Origin: Mixophyes australis
Taxonomy: Eukaryota; Chordata; Amphibia; Anura; Limnodynastidae
Reading direction: 5' to 3'
Assembly (NCBI GenBank): GCA_036250195.1
Contig: JAVHZZ010000002.1
Span: forward strand, 69,988,205-70,052,204
Length of the DNA: 64,000 nucleotides
The notes beneath the pieces are model-generated. The model saw only the letters and a list, made by a program, of their open reading frames with translations, did no database searches and was not told where the DNA came from. Shown in pieces: positions 24,101-32,199 of the stretch (position 1 is its first letter; every line of letters starts with the position of its first letter). The position numbers were made by a program, and so were the translations under genes.

Positions 24101-26265
24101 ATTCCCTATCTTTTGTATTGAGTTTATTGCATCCCTGGCTCAGGTATTTCTTCATTTACATGCCAGCAGAGCTGCCACTTTGTCACTTTTTTCATAAAGT
24201 ATTTCTTTTCATTGCTTTTAAAGTGTTGTCCCTCTTTTCTGGTAAAATTGTGTTCATCTGACCTCTCAGTGATCTTTTAAAATAAATTGTGACAGGGGCA
24301 TAGAAGAAAGTTGCTTTTTCCCTCTAATTTTTTTTTTATTACCTCCTGAATGTTTTTGATCATTTGCTATGATGTTCCCTCTACCACCTCTATGTAATGC
24401 CCAGATGATGGAAGGTGATGGCTCATCTAATGAGGAGTTATAGCTGTTTTAATTTCTGTATGAAAGGAGGGGTTCAGTAGGAGGAAGTCCATAAGACAAG
24501 GTTATGAGAATATAAAGTGTTGTGTGTATTGCCGAGTGGTCTGTCCAAAAGAGGAGGGTTAGATACCAGCTCTTATGTGTTGTGTAAAAGAAGTCTACAA
24601 AATGCAAGTCTATTCAGGAGTACATTTATGTGGTGTTGACTAGAAGACACCATGGGGTAGATTTAACAAACCTTCTAAAAAAGAAAAGTGGATGTGTTGC
24701 CCATAGCAACCAATGAGATTCTAGCTATCATTTGTACGGTAAATTCTAAAACATGATGGCTCGAATCTCATTGTTTGCTATGGGCAACACCTCTACTTTT
24801 CCCTTTTAGAAGGTTTGATAAATCTCCATGTGTGAAAGAAGTTGTGCGATTTGAGCAATAGCATGAGCTGCTTACTGTCTTTTATCTTGCATAGTTCTGT
24901 GAGATCTGTCTAGTCTAGGATCTTATGGTCATGTTTAATTCCCTAACTTAGACTAGTTGGCCCTGAACATTGATTTCTGTTTTCTGAAAGAGGGTTTCAG
25001 AGTATTCTGTTTTTAATATGAAGAAATTAGTGTGAGGGTGAGGTGGATGAGTTTGCTTACAACTATAATATCCATTTTGGGTTGGGGGTGACATGAGTGG
25101 GAATTTTTTTGCTTATTATGCCGGCAACCCTGCTTTGACTCTCTTGATGCTTTCCTTGAAGTAGTGGTTACCCTTCAGTGTATTTATTGCAAAAATAATA
25201 TACTGACTTGAATCCATTTTCAGGTAGCTAGTGATATGGTTTGTTTTTTTGTTTTTTTGGGGGGGGTTTGTTGAAATTAAATCCACTATGTTTATACTGA
25301 AAAAATTTATAAGACGTGTTTGGTAGACTTAGAATAAGCTAATAATACTTTATAGTTCATTGAGCCTAAAACAAGGCTGCATAAGGTAATCAAATATTGT
25401 ATAGCAACTCTAACTGGACGACCACTATTAATGCAGCATTGTATAACAGAACTGTTAAATTGAGGTGTTTAGAAATGACGGCTGTTGATGCCTTGAGTGT
25501 CACCATTTATGAAAATCTGAGATTACAGTACAAAATGTCAGAGTTCTACTGGCTTCAAAAAGTTAGGTACCGTGTATTTTTGTGTAGTAATAAACATGCT
25601 GAGTAGTGTTTGTGCCTAAGGAGACATTGCCAAGAGCCCCCTTTCTACACTGTTATTTAAAATCTCCAAATATATGTGAATGGTAAGTGAATTATCTGTA
25701 TATCGGCTTCTGCACACACCTACAGTGGTTTTTACAAATGCAAACCTAAGAAACAGAACAATCCCTATATGGGTAAGTGAAAGCATTCCACATAAAAACC
25801 ATTCCCATGGAACAGCCTTTTGCCAGCGAAACGAGATTGGTCCCCGGCAATGGTGTTATGTTTTGTTTTTAGGTGTATTATATCTCCTTCCCTTTATTAT
25901 CGCTTCAGTGTTTTATATGTGAATAGTAGAATCTTACTTGTAGCTTTCTTTTGTTTTCTCTTGCCATTTCAGCATGTTTATTAAAAATTGACTAAAGTCC
26001 TTTTACATTGAATGTATGAAAAGTTACAAGAATAAACACTTACTCTGTCTTATTAAATTCTAGCCCTTTAGTTGTTGGGAACTTGTGGGACGTCACAGAC
26101 CGAGAGATTGACCGCTACACAGTGGCGTTTCTGCAGGGATGGCTGAAGGCAGGACCCGGTGCCTCACTTCTGAAATACTTGTCAGAGTCTCGCCAGGCTC
26201 CGAAGCTAAAAAGTATCATTGGTGCTGCTCCTGTGGCTTATGGTTTACCTGTGGCCCTGCGGTGA
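3..26265 (+). CDS. ESPL1: Separase, C-terminal part (14 coding exons; gene enters from the left edge)
   Basis: Separase is the clan CD cysteine endopeptidase that cleaves the cohesin kleisin RAD21/SCC1 at anaphase and is restrained by securin and Cdk1-cyclin B. Fourteen exons, listed separately, join without a frame break into 2655 nt: 884 residues plus a TGA. The catalytic dyad is visible: His in [11 protein letters not shown] (22085-22087) and Cys in [13 protein letters not shown], whose codon is split between 22238-22239 and 26064. A separase-type ExxR self-cleavage motif, EILR, lies in exon 3. The family is about 2,100 residues in human, so roughly the first 1,200 residues lie upstream of the window. 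The N-terminal exons here are fast-evolving linker; exons 4-14 match the family strongly. The 3' neighbours PFDN5 and MYG1 reproduce the human order. Confidence 0.97.
471..846 (+). other. ESPL1 intron, no recognisable content
   Basis: 376-bp intron with GTGAGT donor and a pyrimidine-rich TTCTTTCAG acceptor. I see no repeat or RNA gene in it. Confidence 0.7.
847..1222 (+). CDS. ESPL1: ESPL1 exon (acidic/basic linker)
   Basis: Starts after TTTCAG and ends before GTGAAT, phase 0 in and phase 1 out. It encodes acidic clusters ([30 protein letters not shown]) alternating with Lys/Arg-rich runs, typical of the disordered region ahead of the separase protease domain. Confidence 0.75.
1485..1960 (+). 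mobile_element. DIRS-1-like retrotransposon fragment (terminal repeat plus start of gag)
   Basis: Positions 1500-1620 resemble the DIRS terminal repeats elsewhere in the window, including a GGGAGTTGGCACTTAAATAG motif followed by a complementary TTTAAGTGCC near 1603-1612. Around 1880-1945 a frame reads [12 protein letters not shown] then C, resembling the N-terminal Cys-containing motif of DIRS gag; the copy near 9.99 kb has a related Cys motif. The element is cut off where the reverse-strand L1 fragment begins. Confidence 0.6.
1890..3095 (-). mobile_element. Tx1/L1-type LINE fragment, reverse transcriptase region
   Basis: Reverse-strand translation gives broken but ordered L1-clade RT blocks: a [13 protein letters not shown] block near 2990, a decayed VSLDAEKAFDSVEW-type block near 2900, [19 protein letters not shown] near 2690-2750, a YAND form of the YADD box near 2615, [13 protein letters not shown] (2500-2540) and [19 protein letters not shown] (2255-2320). 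It carries many stops and frameshifts and is a dead 5'- and 3'-truncated copy within ESPL1 intron 2. Confidence 0.8.
3108..3136. repeat. (TG)n microsatellite
   Basis: Near-perfect TG dinucleotide run at the edge of the L1 fragment. Confidence 0.9.
3513..3683 (+). CDS. ESPL1: ESPL1 exon carrying the candidate self-cleavage motif
   Basis: Begins after TACACCAG, ends at TTCA|GTAAGT, phase 1 in and phase 1 out. It encodes a Lys-rich stretch, then [16 protein letters not shown] (codons 3560-3571) fits the ExxR consensus at which vertebrate separases cleave themselves. The end ([14 protein letters not shown]) leads into the conserved helical region of the next exon. Confidence 0.8.
5328..6221 (+). 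pseudogene. DIRS gag-like ORF of the younger element
   Basis: Open reading frame of about 297 codons without an obvious ATG at its left end, so the true start is unclear. Helical central region ([19 protein letters not shown]) and an Arg/Ser/Gly-rich tail ([19 protein letters not shown]) of the nucleic-acid-binding kind. The central part is clearly homologous to the reverse-strand ORF at 32251-32685, where the same [18 protein letters not shown] block is present. It overlaps the RT frame by about 50 bp. Confidence 0.7.
6172..8156 (+). pseudogene. DIRS reverse transcriptase/RNase H, with a frameshift and a stop
   Basis: Frame 1 (to 7380) holds RT blocks: [50 protein letters not shown] and the YLDD box at 6844-6855. 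A run of ten Gs near 7366-7375 shifts the frame; frame 3 then continues with RNase H ([31 protein letters not shown] with an Asp at 7521-7523). A TGA at 7635-7637 breaks this frame, after which it resumes with the typical DIRS block [12 protein letters not shown] and runs to 8156. The two lesions make this copy non-autonomous as read here; the poly-G length could be a sequencing uncertainty. Confidence 0.85.
7865..9139 (+). pseudogene. DIRS tyrosine recombinase ORF, active-site Arg replaced
   Basis: The ORF overlaps the RT frame and its C-terminal part is a phage-integrase-fold recombinase, the hallmark of DIRS elements in place of a DDE integrase. Arg I is visible in [12 protein letters not shown] (8573-8578), the HxxR box at [14 protein letters not shown] (8954-8995), and the nucleophile Tyr in KFYQFNVF (9065-9067). 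The second catalytic Arg is Gly here (GGA, 8966-8968), whereas the older copy keeps Arg at the same place (12738-12740). The real start is probably downstream of 7865, near 8105. Confidence 0.8.
9942..10764 (+). pseudogene. Remnants of gag of the older DIRS element
   Basis: Two open stretches (9942-10184 and 10501-10764) lie in the place of gag. The first has an N-terminal Cys motif ([23 protein letters not shown]) resembling the gag start at 1880-1945. The second begins [19 protein letters not shown] and is interrupted by stops. A Harbinger-type MITE lies between them. Confidence 0.55.
10231..10380. mobile_element. Foldback MITE, TTA target (PIF/Harbinger type), copy 1
   Basis: Terminal inverted repeats GGTGTATATTTGCTAAAC / GTAGTAAATATACACC, flanked by TTA on both sides (10228-10230 and 10381-10383). 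The interior CCTATAGCAACCAATCAAAT is shared with copies near 24.7, 29.6 and 40.3 kb. The 3-bp TTA duplication is characteristic of PIF/Harbinger transposition. Confidence 0.7.
11046..11236. mobile_element. Near-perfect 191-bp palindromic MITE
   Basis: Two arms of about 92 bp are reverse complements with one mismatch seen (CCACGATT versus CCGCGATT) around a short TTAACTT centre at about 11138-11144. Ends are GGGGGTAAATGTATC / GATACATTTACCCCC. It sits inside the RT remnant of the older DIRS element. The target-site duplication is ambiguous (CCAG would fit). Confidence 0.8.
11280..12790 (+). pseudogene. Remnants of RT/RNase H and tyrosine recombinase of the older DIRS element
   Basis: Fragments align in order with the younger copy: [18 protein letters not shown] (from 11298), RNase H pieces with [16 protein letters not shown] (11660-11705), [12 protein letters not shown] (11840-11875), recombinase N-terminal [19 protein letters not shown] (12210-12270) and the recombinase C-terminal [14 protein letters not shown] (12723-12764). 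Many stops and indels. The recombinase HxxR box is intact at the residue level although the gene is dead. Confidence 0.7.
13270..13945 (-). mobile_element. Tx1/L1-type LINE 3' end
   Basis: On the reverse strand an open stretch (13576-13926) encodes [16 protein letters not shown] followed by RLIRHI-like and [14 protein letters not shown] blocks, typical of the C-terminal end of the L1-clade ORF2 protein. A 3' UTR follows, and the + strand T-rich run at 13275-13300 corresponds to its poly(A) tail. It lies just outside the right end of the older DIRS element. Confidence 0.65.
14413..14626 (+). CDS. ESPL1: ESPL1 exon (conserved helical domain)
   Basis: Starts after CTATTCAG and ends at GTTGCG|GTTAGT, phase 1 in and phase 2 out. 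[18 protein letters not shown] and [18 protein letters not shown] are strongly conserved in vertebrate separases, just N-terminal to the protease domain. Confidence 0.95.
14627..15554 (+). other. ESPL1 intron, no recognisable content
   Basis: 928-bp AT-rich intron between GTTAGT and CCCCTAG. No repeat family or RNA gene recognised. Confidence 0.6.
15555..15730 (+). CDS. ESPL1: ESPL1 exon
   Basis: CCCTAG acceptor and CAGCAA|GTATGT donor, phase 2 in and phase 1 out. It encodes [16 protein letters not shown] and [19 protein letters not shown], matching the separase helical region. Confidence 0.93.
15763..16074 (+). mobile_element. tRNA-derived SINE with L2-like tail, copy 1
   Basis: Begins GCAGCACGGTGGCTG with an A-box-like head and a B-box-like AGTTTAATTCCCGACC region. 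The shared body (GTATGTTCTCCCCGTG, CTCCCACACTCCAAAA, GACTGTAAGC, GGGGCAGGGACTGATG) ends in CTGTACAGCGCTGCGG and a short ATGATG tail. Three further full or near-full copies in the window have the same organisation and orientation. It occupies about 80% of the 392-bp ESPL1 intron it sits in. Confidence 0.85.
16123..16250 (+). CDS. ESPL1: ESPL1 exon
   Basis: TTTCACAG acceptor, GAAG|GTAAGG donor, phase 1 in and phase 0 out. It encodes [20 protein letters not shown] and [19 protein letters not shown], a conserved block at the start of the pseudo-caspase/protease region. Confidence 0.95.
16251..16789 (+). other. ESPL1 intron
   Basis: 539-bp intron. A 101-codon reverse-strand ORF (16431-16736) has no motif I can assign; otherwise nothing recognised. 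Confidence 0.5.
16790..16912 (+). CDS. ESPL1: ESPL1 exon with a GC splice donor
   Basis: TTCACTAG acceptor; the donor reads ATGAAG|GCAAGT, a GC-AG intron with an otherwise perfect consensus. Phase 0 on both sides. It encodes [20 protein letters not shown] and [14 protein letters not shown], strongly conserved. Using the GC donor keeps the frame into [15 protein letters not shown] of the next exon. Confidence 0.93.
16913..17631 (+). other. ESPL1 intron (GC-AG)
   Basis: 719-bp intron starting GCAAGT and ending AAATAG. No element recognised. Confidence 0.6.
17632..17787 (+). CDS. ESPL1: ESPL1 exon
   Basis: AAATAG acceptor, CTGAAG|GTAACC donor, phase 0 on both sides. It encodes [20 protein letters not shown], then a less conserved acidic segment and [13 protein letters not shown]. 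Confidence 0.93.
17788..18335 (+). other. ESPL1 intron
   Basis: 548-bp intron with a 17-T run at 17940-17956; nothing else recognised. Confidence 0.5.
18336..18506 (+). CDS. ESPL1: ESPL1 exon
   Basis: CTCTACAG acceptor, GACATG|GTGAGG donor, phase 0 on both sides. It encodes [33 protein letters not shown] and GHLVLVLDM, the strand leading into the protease core. Confidence 0.95.
18507..19778 (+). other. ESPL1 intron, no recognisable content
   Basis: 1272-bp AT-rich intron without a repeat family I recognise. Confidence 0.5.
19779..19883 (+). CDS. ESPL1: ESPL1 exon
   Basis: GCCAACAG acceptor, AAAAAG|GTGCAC donor, phase 0 on both sides. It encodes [20 protein letters not shown] and [14 protein letters not shown], a hallmark block of the separase protease domain. 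Confidence 0.97.
20146..20261 (+). CDS. ESPL1: ESPL1 exon
   Basis: TCCTGCAG acceptor, TTCAAAAA|GTAAGT donor, phase 0 in and phase 2 out. It encodes [20 protein letters not shown] and EERFRDWFK, conserved in separases. Confidence 0.97.
20355..20680 (+). mobile_element. tRNA-derived SINE with L2-like tail, copy 2
   Basis: Slightly 5'-truncated copy (starts at AAGTGGTTAGCACTTC of the A-box region) with B-box region GAGTTCAATTCCCGGCC, the common body and a (GATGAT)n tail. Lies in ESPL1 intron 11. Confidence 0.85.
20681..21884 (+). other. Rest of ESPL1 intron
   Basis: Mostly unremarkable AT-rich sequence. Positions 20865-20915 carry a short reverse L2-like tail piece (TTTATATAGCGCCAGTC). Confidence 0.4.
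21885..21968 (+). CDS. ESPL1: ESPL1 exon
   Basis: TTTTGCAG acceptor, CTATAT|GTGAGT donor, phase 2 on both sides. It encodes [20 protein letters not shown] and LTKQDLY, directly before the catalytic His exon. Confidence 0.97.
22075..22239 (+). CDS. ESPL1: ESPL1 exon with catalytic His and first two bases of the catalytic Cys codon
   Basis: TCTACAG acceptor, GGATG|GTAAGT donor, phase 2 on both sides. [12 protein letters not shown] holds the catalytic His (CAT, 22085-22087); [17 protein letters not shown] and [12 protein letters not shown] are nearly invariant in vertebrates. The exon ends with TG, the start of the catalytic Cys codon. Confidence 0.98.
23339..23531. mobile_element. hAT-type MITE with exact 8-bp target duplication
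   Basis: 193-bp foldback with terminal repeats CAGAGTTTCCCAAACCCAGT / ACTGGGTTTGGGAAACCCTG, arms at least 50 bp long with one mismatch. It is flanked by the identical 8-mer GGTTAGGG (23331-23338 and 23532-23539), as expected for hAT transposition. A related copy is at about 54568-54756. Confidence 0.88.
24654..24828. mobile_element. Foldback MITE (Harbinger-like family), copy 2
   Basis: Inverted arms GGGGTAGATTTAACAAACCT / GGTTTGATAAATCTCC with the shared interior CCCATAGCAACCAATGAGAT. Diverged from the other copies, and its TTA duplication is no longer visible. Confidence 0.6.
26064..26265 (+). CDS. ESPL1: ESPL1 last coding exon (completes catalytic Cys; stop)
   Basis: AAATTCTAG acceptor, phase 2 in. 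TG from the previous exon plus C at 26064 gives the catalytic Cys of the AGCPL-type motif, followed by [39 protein letters not shown] and [14 protein letters not shown], then TGA. All are signature separase C-terminal sequence. Confidence 0.98.
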
Positions 26266-26421
26266 CGTCAGCTTACTTAGAATTGGAATTTGGTGCATTG
26301 TACAGAAACAAGTTTTTATAACTTTCACACTATTTAAATGCTATTTTTAGATCTCTATATTTTGATTAATGTTTTTCAATAAGTAAACTGCTGCTATTTT
26401 AAATGTTTGTGCTGTATGAGA

Positions 26422-26767
26422 AATAAAAACGCTGGTCTGGCATTGGAGCATTCGTGAAAGTGGCTTGCAGATCATACCTCTAGACTAATCTCTGATAAGT
26501 CTTCTCATGCAATATTGCAGCAAAGATCTGATGTGATAAAGTTTATATTTAATATAGTGTCAATGTTCAGATATTTATTAAAATGTTATTCTTGTACCCT
26601 TATCGATAAAAGGGGTACATTAATTCTTTACACAATCGCACTGGGGCTATTTTTTAATGTACTCTGACTATTTTCGTATATATATATTTTAAGGATTGAA
26701 GTTTAAGAAAATGTAAAATGCACGGTGAGCATGTTTAGCTAAACAACATAAACTTATGTATAATAAA
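26422..26767 (+). terminator. ESPL1 polyadenylation signals (two candidates)
   Basis: AATAAA at 26422-26427 (157 bp past the stop) and again at 26762-26767. The second is followed by a T/GT-rich stretch suited to cleavage and may be the main site. Confidence 0.55.
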
Positions 26768-26853
26768 GACTTTCTCTGTTTTTATTTTTTATCATTGTGT
26801 TTTGTCTTTTATGTTTGTATATGTCTTATTGAATATACTTGACTGTGGACCAG

Positions 26854-26876
26854 CCCCCCCCCCCCCCCCCCCCCCC
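26854..26876. repeat. Poly(C) tract
   Basis: Uninterrupted run of 23 C. Confidence 0.9.
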
Positions 26877-26879
26877 TTC

Positions 26880-29589
26880 CTCCGACCGAAGCATTGTGAA
26901 CTCTGTAAATCCACCTGTCATGCATAATAAGCCAGCTTGTAAGAGCCCTTCTGTAACACAGGCTGCCTGAAGGTGTGTTGCTTAATATGGAATTATTTGC
27001 ATTTGTTAGCATGAATTATGTTATTGCCATACCTATCTCTTTTGATGACATTATTAATCTGTAGACATAGGTACTATGAGAATTGTTAAACTATCACAGT
27101 CCAGCTTTTTGCAGCATTCTCAACCAGTTGGTGCATTATTATGAACTATAGAGAAACCTCTTATATGTAGGACCTTAATGGTGCTCACAAACACAATGTT
27201 CATTACTACAAATGTAAACAAATATATTTTTTGTTAATTTTAAAAACTGAAGTTCTTAAACAAAAAACTGCAATGTTTTTCATAATACGCTTTCAGCAGT
27301 AGTGGGGCACAGATAGGGGTTCACCTTAGAGGTGAAGCATAACCCACTAACCTAAATTCATAAAGTGCAGGGCACTATATAAAACAACAATAACTGACTC
27401 ATTCTTCATCCTATAAATTCACCTTCCCTCATACTCCTACTTCAATCCTTTTTCCGCTACCCTGAGAGAAGTGGAGCATATGGCTCGTGCCCTTATTTAT
27501 TAATAATTCTCTTTTATTTTACTCCATTGACAGCATCAGCTGTTCCCTGGGGGTGGGGGGGATCTTCACACCCTCTGTCCACATGTTTCCAAGTCCCACA
27601 CATGCACTTCTGCCACCGATCTTACCCGTTGGTCAAGTGGACTTATCCACTCAGGGTAAGTAGAGTTAGAAGTGAAGAACAGGGTACAAAGCACGTTCTG
27701 AGTCATCTGTTTTCCAGATAGGCAGGACTGATGCCTCATTCGCTGTCCTAATCAAGGGCCTGTAAAATAGCTCCTTGGCAATTTTCTAACATTGTGGACT
27801 CCAAAAATCAAAAGTTTGTAAGAGAACATGTCTGTAATATGTTGGTTTCAGGTGGCGAGTGACATTTACTCTGCAGAACTATTTTGGGAAGAGTTCCAAA
27901 ATGACACTCCCAAAGCAGCACATCTATTGCAGCCTCCCTCTAATATCTTCAATGGCGAACACAGCCCTTGATTCTGCTAGACTTGTGGACAAACCTCAGC
28001 CAACTCAGTGGTGTATTTGGCTCAAATCGTAGTTACCAGACAATACTTTTAAGTTTCCTGTCTGTCCAGTACTTACCATAAAAAAGGCTGCATACAGTCA
28101 TGGGACTATTCTTGAGGCCTCTCATTGCTTCCTAAAGCTGGTGAGTTACATTTTATTGAATACCCACCCGTTGGCACTTGAGGCGGAAGTGGCCGAGGCT
28201 TGTCTATTCTTCGATTCTTGGTTTACTTGTCTAGGTTTTTCATCTTATGTTCCCAAATATCTGGAGTGCAGAAATGCTTTTAACTTGACCATTTTAAGGT
28301 CTGCTGAATGTGGTCGTCATCTGCCATGTCCTGAATAATAAGAGGTGTTATATTTCCCACTTTTGAATTTTGGCAGGAGATATGGAGGAAGACACTCTTC
28401 CCAGAACCTACCTGTGCTAGTTCCTTAATTCAGTCCATAGTGAACCTTTTCCAAGAAGGTCAGAGGCCTCCAGACCTCCTCATACTTGTAAGTGTAAGTC
28501 TCCTCCCTCCACCATGTAGTCTCCTGATGAGCAATTTGGATGAATATAGTGGATCTTTCCTTGGTTTAGTGGAAGGTGACAACAGGGATGCCCACGACAA
28601 TTCAGCTGTCCAGTTGGATCGAATACCTCTGCGACAGTTTGTCAACAGCTTTATCAGGGCAGTACGCTCTGTCCAGTATATTCAGTACTCCAAAAAGCAG
28701 AGCTTGCTCTGTGTCCATTTTCATGAAGCAAACTTGCCAACCAGCACTTACAATAAATTGATGAGTCATGAAAATGTCCAAATCTACCCATTTCCGTCAA
28801 GTGCTTTTGAGTCCTTTACCTTTTTTTCCTGGGTGATCTGAAGTTGTAGGAAAGCTCTCTAGTAATGGACCTTCTAGTGTCCTGATTATTGAAGTGAGCA
28901 AGGATTCCTCTGCCAGATGCAACCTCATTCAAGAATTTGTTGTACCAGAGGCTAGTAAGTCGGACAAAAAACTATTTTTACAATTCTGGTTCTACAATTA
29001 GACCAGCATGTGTTGCTTGCTTGGGTGGTGAAGTTGACTTTTTAGTGGGTGGGACAACTTATAGAAGGGTTATACTCAAGGAGCAGCTAATTTATTTTCG
29101 AATACTAGACATGTTCTCTTAGTCTGAGGCAAGCAACGAAAACAGCAAATGAGCTTGTGACCCATGGAGAAATTTGACTAAATCTTGGACAGGCAACAAT
29201 ACAGCTAAAATATATAAGACTTTGACTTTCTCATTGCATTTGTCTGAAGATGTTCTTTTGAAGACCAATCATCAGGAAATTGTTCCGTTTAGTTTATGAT
29301 GTAATTGGTTGGTTTTTGTTCCCTACAATATTACCGTCAAATGCTTTGCACTATGTGTGTACTTTGTATGTTTTATACTCTACCCAATATTTGTACAGTG
29401 CTGTAGACCTTTTTGTGGTGCATTCTAAATAAAGGATAAGAGGTTTTTACATTTTTGTTGCTATCAAAAAATACAGGATCATCGAATATTTCAGAATGAA
29501 AGCAAGTTTGTGTATCCGATGCGAGATGGTGGATTTTGTATCTTTAAGATCTACATGTACATTTGAACAATTCACTTTAATGAGTACAC
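26880..29589. other. Intergenic stretch without recognised elements
   Basis: The largest ORF is a 133-codon + strand frame at 28440-28841; it has no motif I recognise, and translations of both strands over 27.5-29.2 kb matched no family I know. It may be old transposon sequence. Confidence 0.4.
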
Positions 29590-29592
29590 TTA

Positions 29593-29767
29593 GGGGTATA
29601 TTTACTAAGCTGCGGGTTTGAAAAAGTGGGGATGTTGCCTATAGCAACCAATCAGATTCTAGCTTTCATTTATTTAGTACCTTCTACAAAATGACAGCTA
29701 GAATCTGATTGGTTGCTATAGGCAACATCCCCACTTTTTCAAACCCGCAGCTTAGTAAATCTAGCCC
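29593..29767. mobile_element. Foldback MITE with TTA duplication, copy 3 (best preserved)
   Basis: Arms of about 75 bp containing ATTTACTAAGCTGCGGGTTT and GGCAACATCCCCACTTTTTC pair with few mismatches. Flanked by TTA at 29590-29592 and 29768-29770. Same family as copies near 10.2, 24.7 and 40.3 kb. Confidence 0.8.
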
Positions 29768-29771
29768 TTAA

Positions 29772-30890
29772 TGTTTTACAGTCTACCCATGCCAACTGGT
29801 GAAGTGTGTCTCAGTGGTTAACCAGCAAACAACCAAATCCGCTCTTATTGGGCCACCTACTGAGACATATCTCCAGATAAGGAATACTTAAGCTTTGTTG
29901 GTGTATTTTGCATTAAGAAAAAAACAAAAACTTAACACTTTTTTTGTGCAACTTCTCTAATTAAAGGTATACAGCAGATGAAATAAAATACAAAAGTGCA
30001 CTCAACTGAAACCCTCACAGTCCATCAACCAATATTAAATGATGCAAACAGTAAGGACAAATACATGACAAACACGCTAAAGAAGGATAGAGAACAGAGG
30101 GCATGTTGGAGAAAGCGAGAATAAAGGTGGGGGGAGGAGGTGAAAGGGCACTCCTCAAGATGTTATGTCCACTTTTGAGGCAATAGCTGCTTGATTGGCA
30201 TACTGTTTGCATTCCCATCATCCACCTCACCCACCCAACTGGCCCCCAGCTGACTATCAATTGTCCATGAGGGAGACTCCTTAAATTCCAGACAGCAGAA
30301 CCACATCTTTGTGCATTCAATTACTGGATTGTGAGTGTTTGGTGGAGATATAAAAGCTTTGGTCTTTTGTTCATTTTAATTAGTCATCCTCCCGAGCCAG
30401 GAGAAACCACGGGAATACTAAACTCTGCGTAGAATTTGGGAAATGGATTGATAAAATTAATTTTATACGAAGTGGAAAGATCCCTGGGCAGTACCTCTAG
30501 GTATTAAAGTTGAGAAGGGTGTGAGTGAAAGGAAAGGAACAGCAGAGACCATCTTAAACGTGTGGTGAGATGGAAAGGTTTAGGGCCATGGATTTAGTAC
30601 AGTTAATTTTAAAACTCCAGCAAATTGCGCAATGAGACTGTAGGGTTGGTGACCGTTAACATCTGCATAAAAGGACTAACTTGTGCCCCCTTCTTCCCCC
30701 CCCAACCGAACCCCAGATTAATTGGGGTTATTCCTGATGGACCAAGCCAGGGCTTCTATGAAAAGAACAAGTATCAAGGGCAAGAACGAGCATCACTGAC
30801 GCGTGCCATTATAGATGGAGAATGTGTCGAAAAGAGTCATTCATTTTGATTCAGCCCATGGAGTTCCTGTAAAGAGAGTGTATTCTATGG
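29772..30890. other. Intergenic stretch without recognised elements
   Basis: No coding homology seen. Sequence approaching 30.9 kb may be further 3' LINE sequence belonging to the fragment that follows. Confidence 0.35.
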
Positions 30891-30894
30891 AGAC

Positions 30895-31600
30895 AGACTG
30901 GACCCAGTCTCATGTGCTCTAGTTCCCCTTGGAAAAATCGCCAATCCACCTGTCAAGCTTTTTCCGCATCTGTTAACAACAAGGCAAGAGTACGCCTACC
31001 TTCTATCAAATGCATCAGGTCGATAATTTTGGTGGTGTGGCCTGGAACAAAGCCGACTTGATTGCTATCAATTATTTCTGGCAGGAGGATCTTCAGGCGG
31101 TTCACCGTCATTTTCCCAAGGAGCTTAAGGTCAATATTTAACAGGGACCTTACCGTCTTTAGATAGAATCGTGATGTCTGCTACGAGAGAGTGCTGGTAG
31201 AGGCCGGACGCGTTGGCGATCTTATTGAAGACCCCTAGAAGTAGGGGATTGAACCAAACATCTTGCGATAGCCAGTTGTGAACTCATTAGGCCCAAGGCT
31301 TTTACCTGTTGGTGTGGAGGCAATGGCCTTCTCCAATTCCTTAAGCGTAAAGGGTTGTTTCGGCATCTCCCTTGCAGACTCCAAAAGCTTGGGAAAATTG
31401 TATCTCTGATGTTATACAACCAGGAATAGTACACAGAACGCTGAAGCTATCTCCCTTGTTAAAATGACTCCTCTTCCCACTAGCATCCTTCACCGAGTAA
31501 ATGAAAGAGGCAGTGGTTTGGGCTCGTAGAACCTGGGCCAACAGCTTCCCCATTTTGTTCTCCCATTGAAAGTATGTGTTTGCAATAATCAAAGGCCAAT
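30895..31600 (-). mobile_element. Tx1/L1-type LINE fragment, RT N-terminal region
   Basis: Reverse-strand blocks in order: FQWENKMGKLLAQVLRAQ (31510-31570), a GPNEFTT-like block (31280-31300), NIDLKLLGKMTVNRLK (31080-31140) and EIIDSNQVGFVPGHTTKIID (31020-31080). These match the start of L1-clade RT. Stops and frameshifts throughout. Confidence 0.8.
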
Positions 31601-31614
31601 TTCGTTATACTGAC

Positions 31615-32198
31615 AAGCAATTTTGCCTAAGAACACAGCCATGAATAAAGAATGTTACCAAAATGTCCTCCAAGAGCAACTTCTCCCAACCATCAAAGAA
31701 CAGTTTGGTGATGAACAATGCCTTTTCCAGCGTGATGGAGCACCTTGCCATAAGACAATAGTGAAAACTAAGTGGCTCGGGGATCAAAACATTGAAATTT
31801 TGGATCCATGGCCAGGAAACCCCCCAGACCTTAATCCCATTGAGAACTTGTGGTCAATCCTCAAGAGGCGGGTGCACAAACAAAAACCCACAAATTCTGA
31901 CAAACTCCAAGCATTTATTAGGCAAGAATGGGTGGCTATCGGTCAGTATGTGGCCCAAATGTTGATTGATAGCATGCCAGGGAAAATTGCAGGTCTTCAA
32001 AAAGAAGGGTCAACACTGCAAATATTGACTCTTTGCATAAACTTAATGTAATTATCAATAAAAGCCTTTGACACTTATGAAATGCTTGTAATTTTACTTC
32101 AGTATACTATTGTAACATCTGACAAAAAGGTCTAAAAACACTAAAGCAGCAAACTTTGTGAAAACCAATACTTGTGTCATTTTCATGCTCATGCAGCA
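31615..32198 (+). mobile_element. Tc1/mariner transposase, C-terminal part with 3' end
   Basis: An uninterrupted frame (31623-32051) holds the second catalytic Asp in FQRDGAPCHKTIV (31731-31770) and the third acidic residue in DPWPGNPPDLNPIENLWSIL (about 31803-31862), the Tc1 DDE pattern. The N-terminal DNA-binding half and first Asp are missing; L1 sequence abuts on the left. A terminal-repeat-like end lies near 32150-32195. Confidence 0.88.
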
Positions 32199-32199
32199 A

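Larger units (their letters stand above)
22690..25150 (-). mobile_element. Probable old Tx1/L1-type LINE in ESPL1 intron 13
   Basis: The clearest block is on the reverse strand near 23780-23920: [12 protein letters not shown] followed by [19 protein letters not shown], an L1-clade RT motif. [14 protein letters not shown] block lies upstream near 24055-24080, and an endonuclease-like [11 protein letters not shown] stretch near 25090-25130. Everything is heavily broken. A hAT MITE and a Harbinger MITE are inserted in it. Confidence 0.45.
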
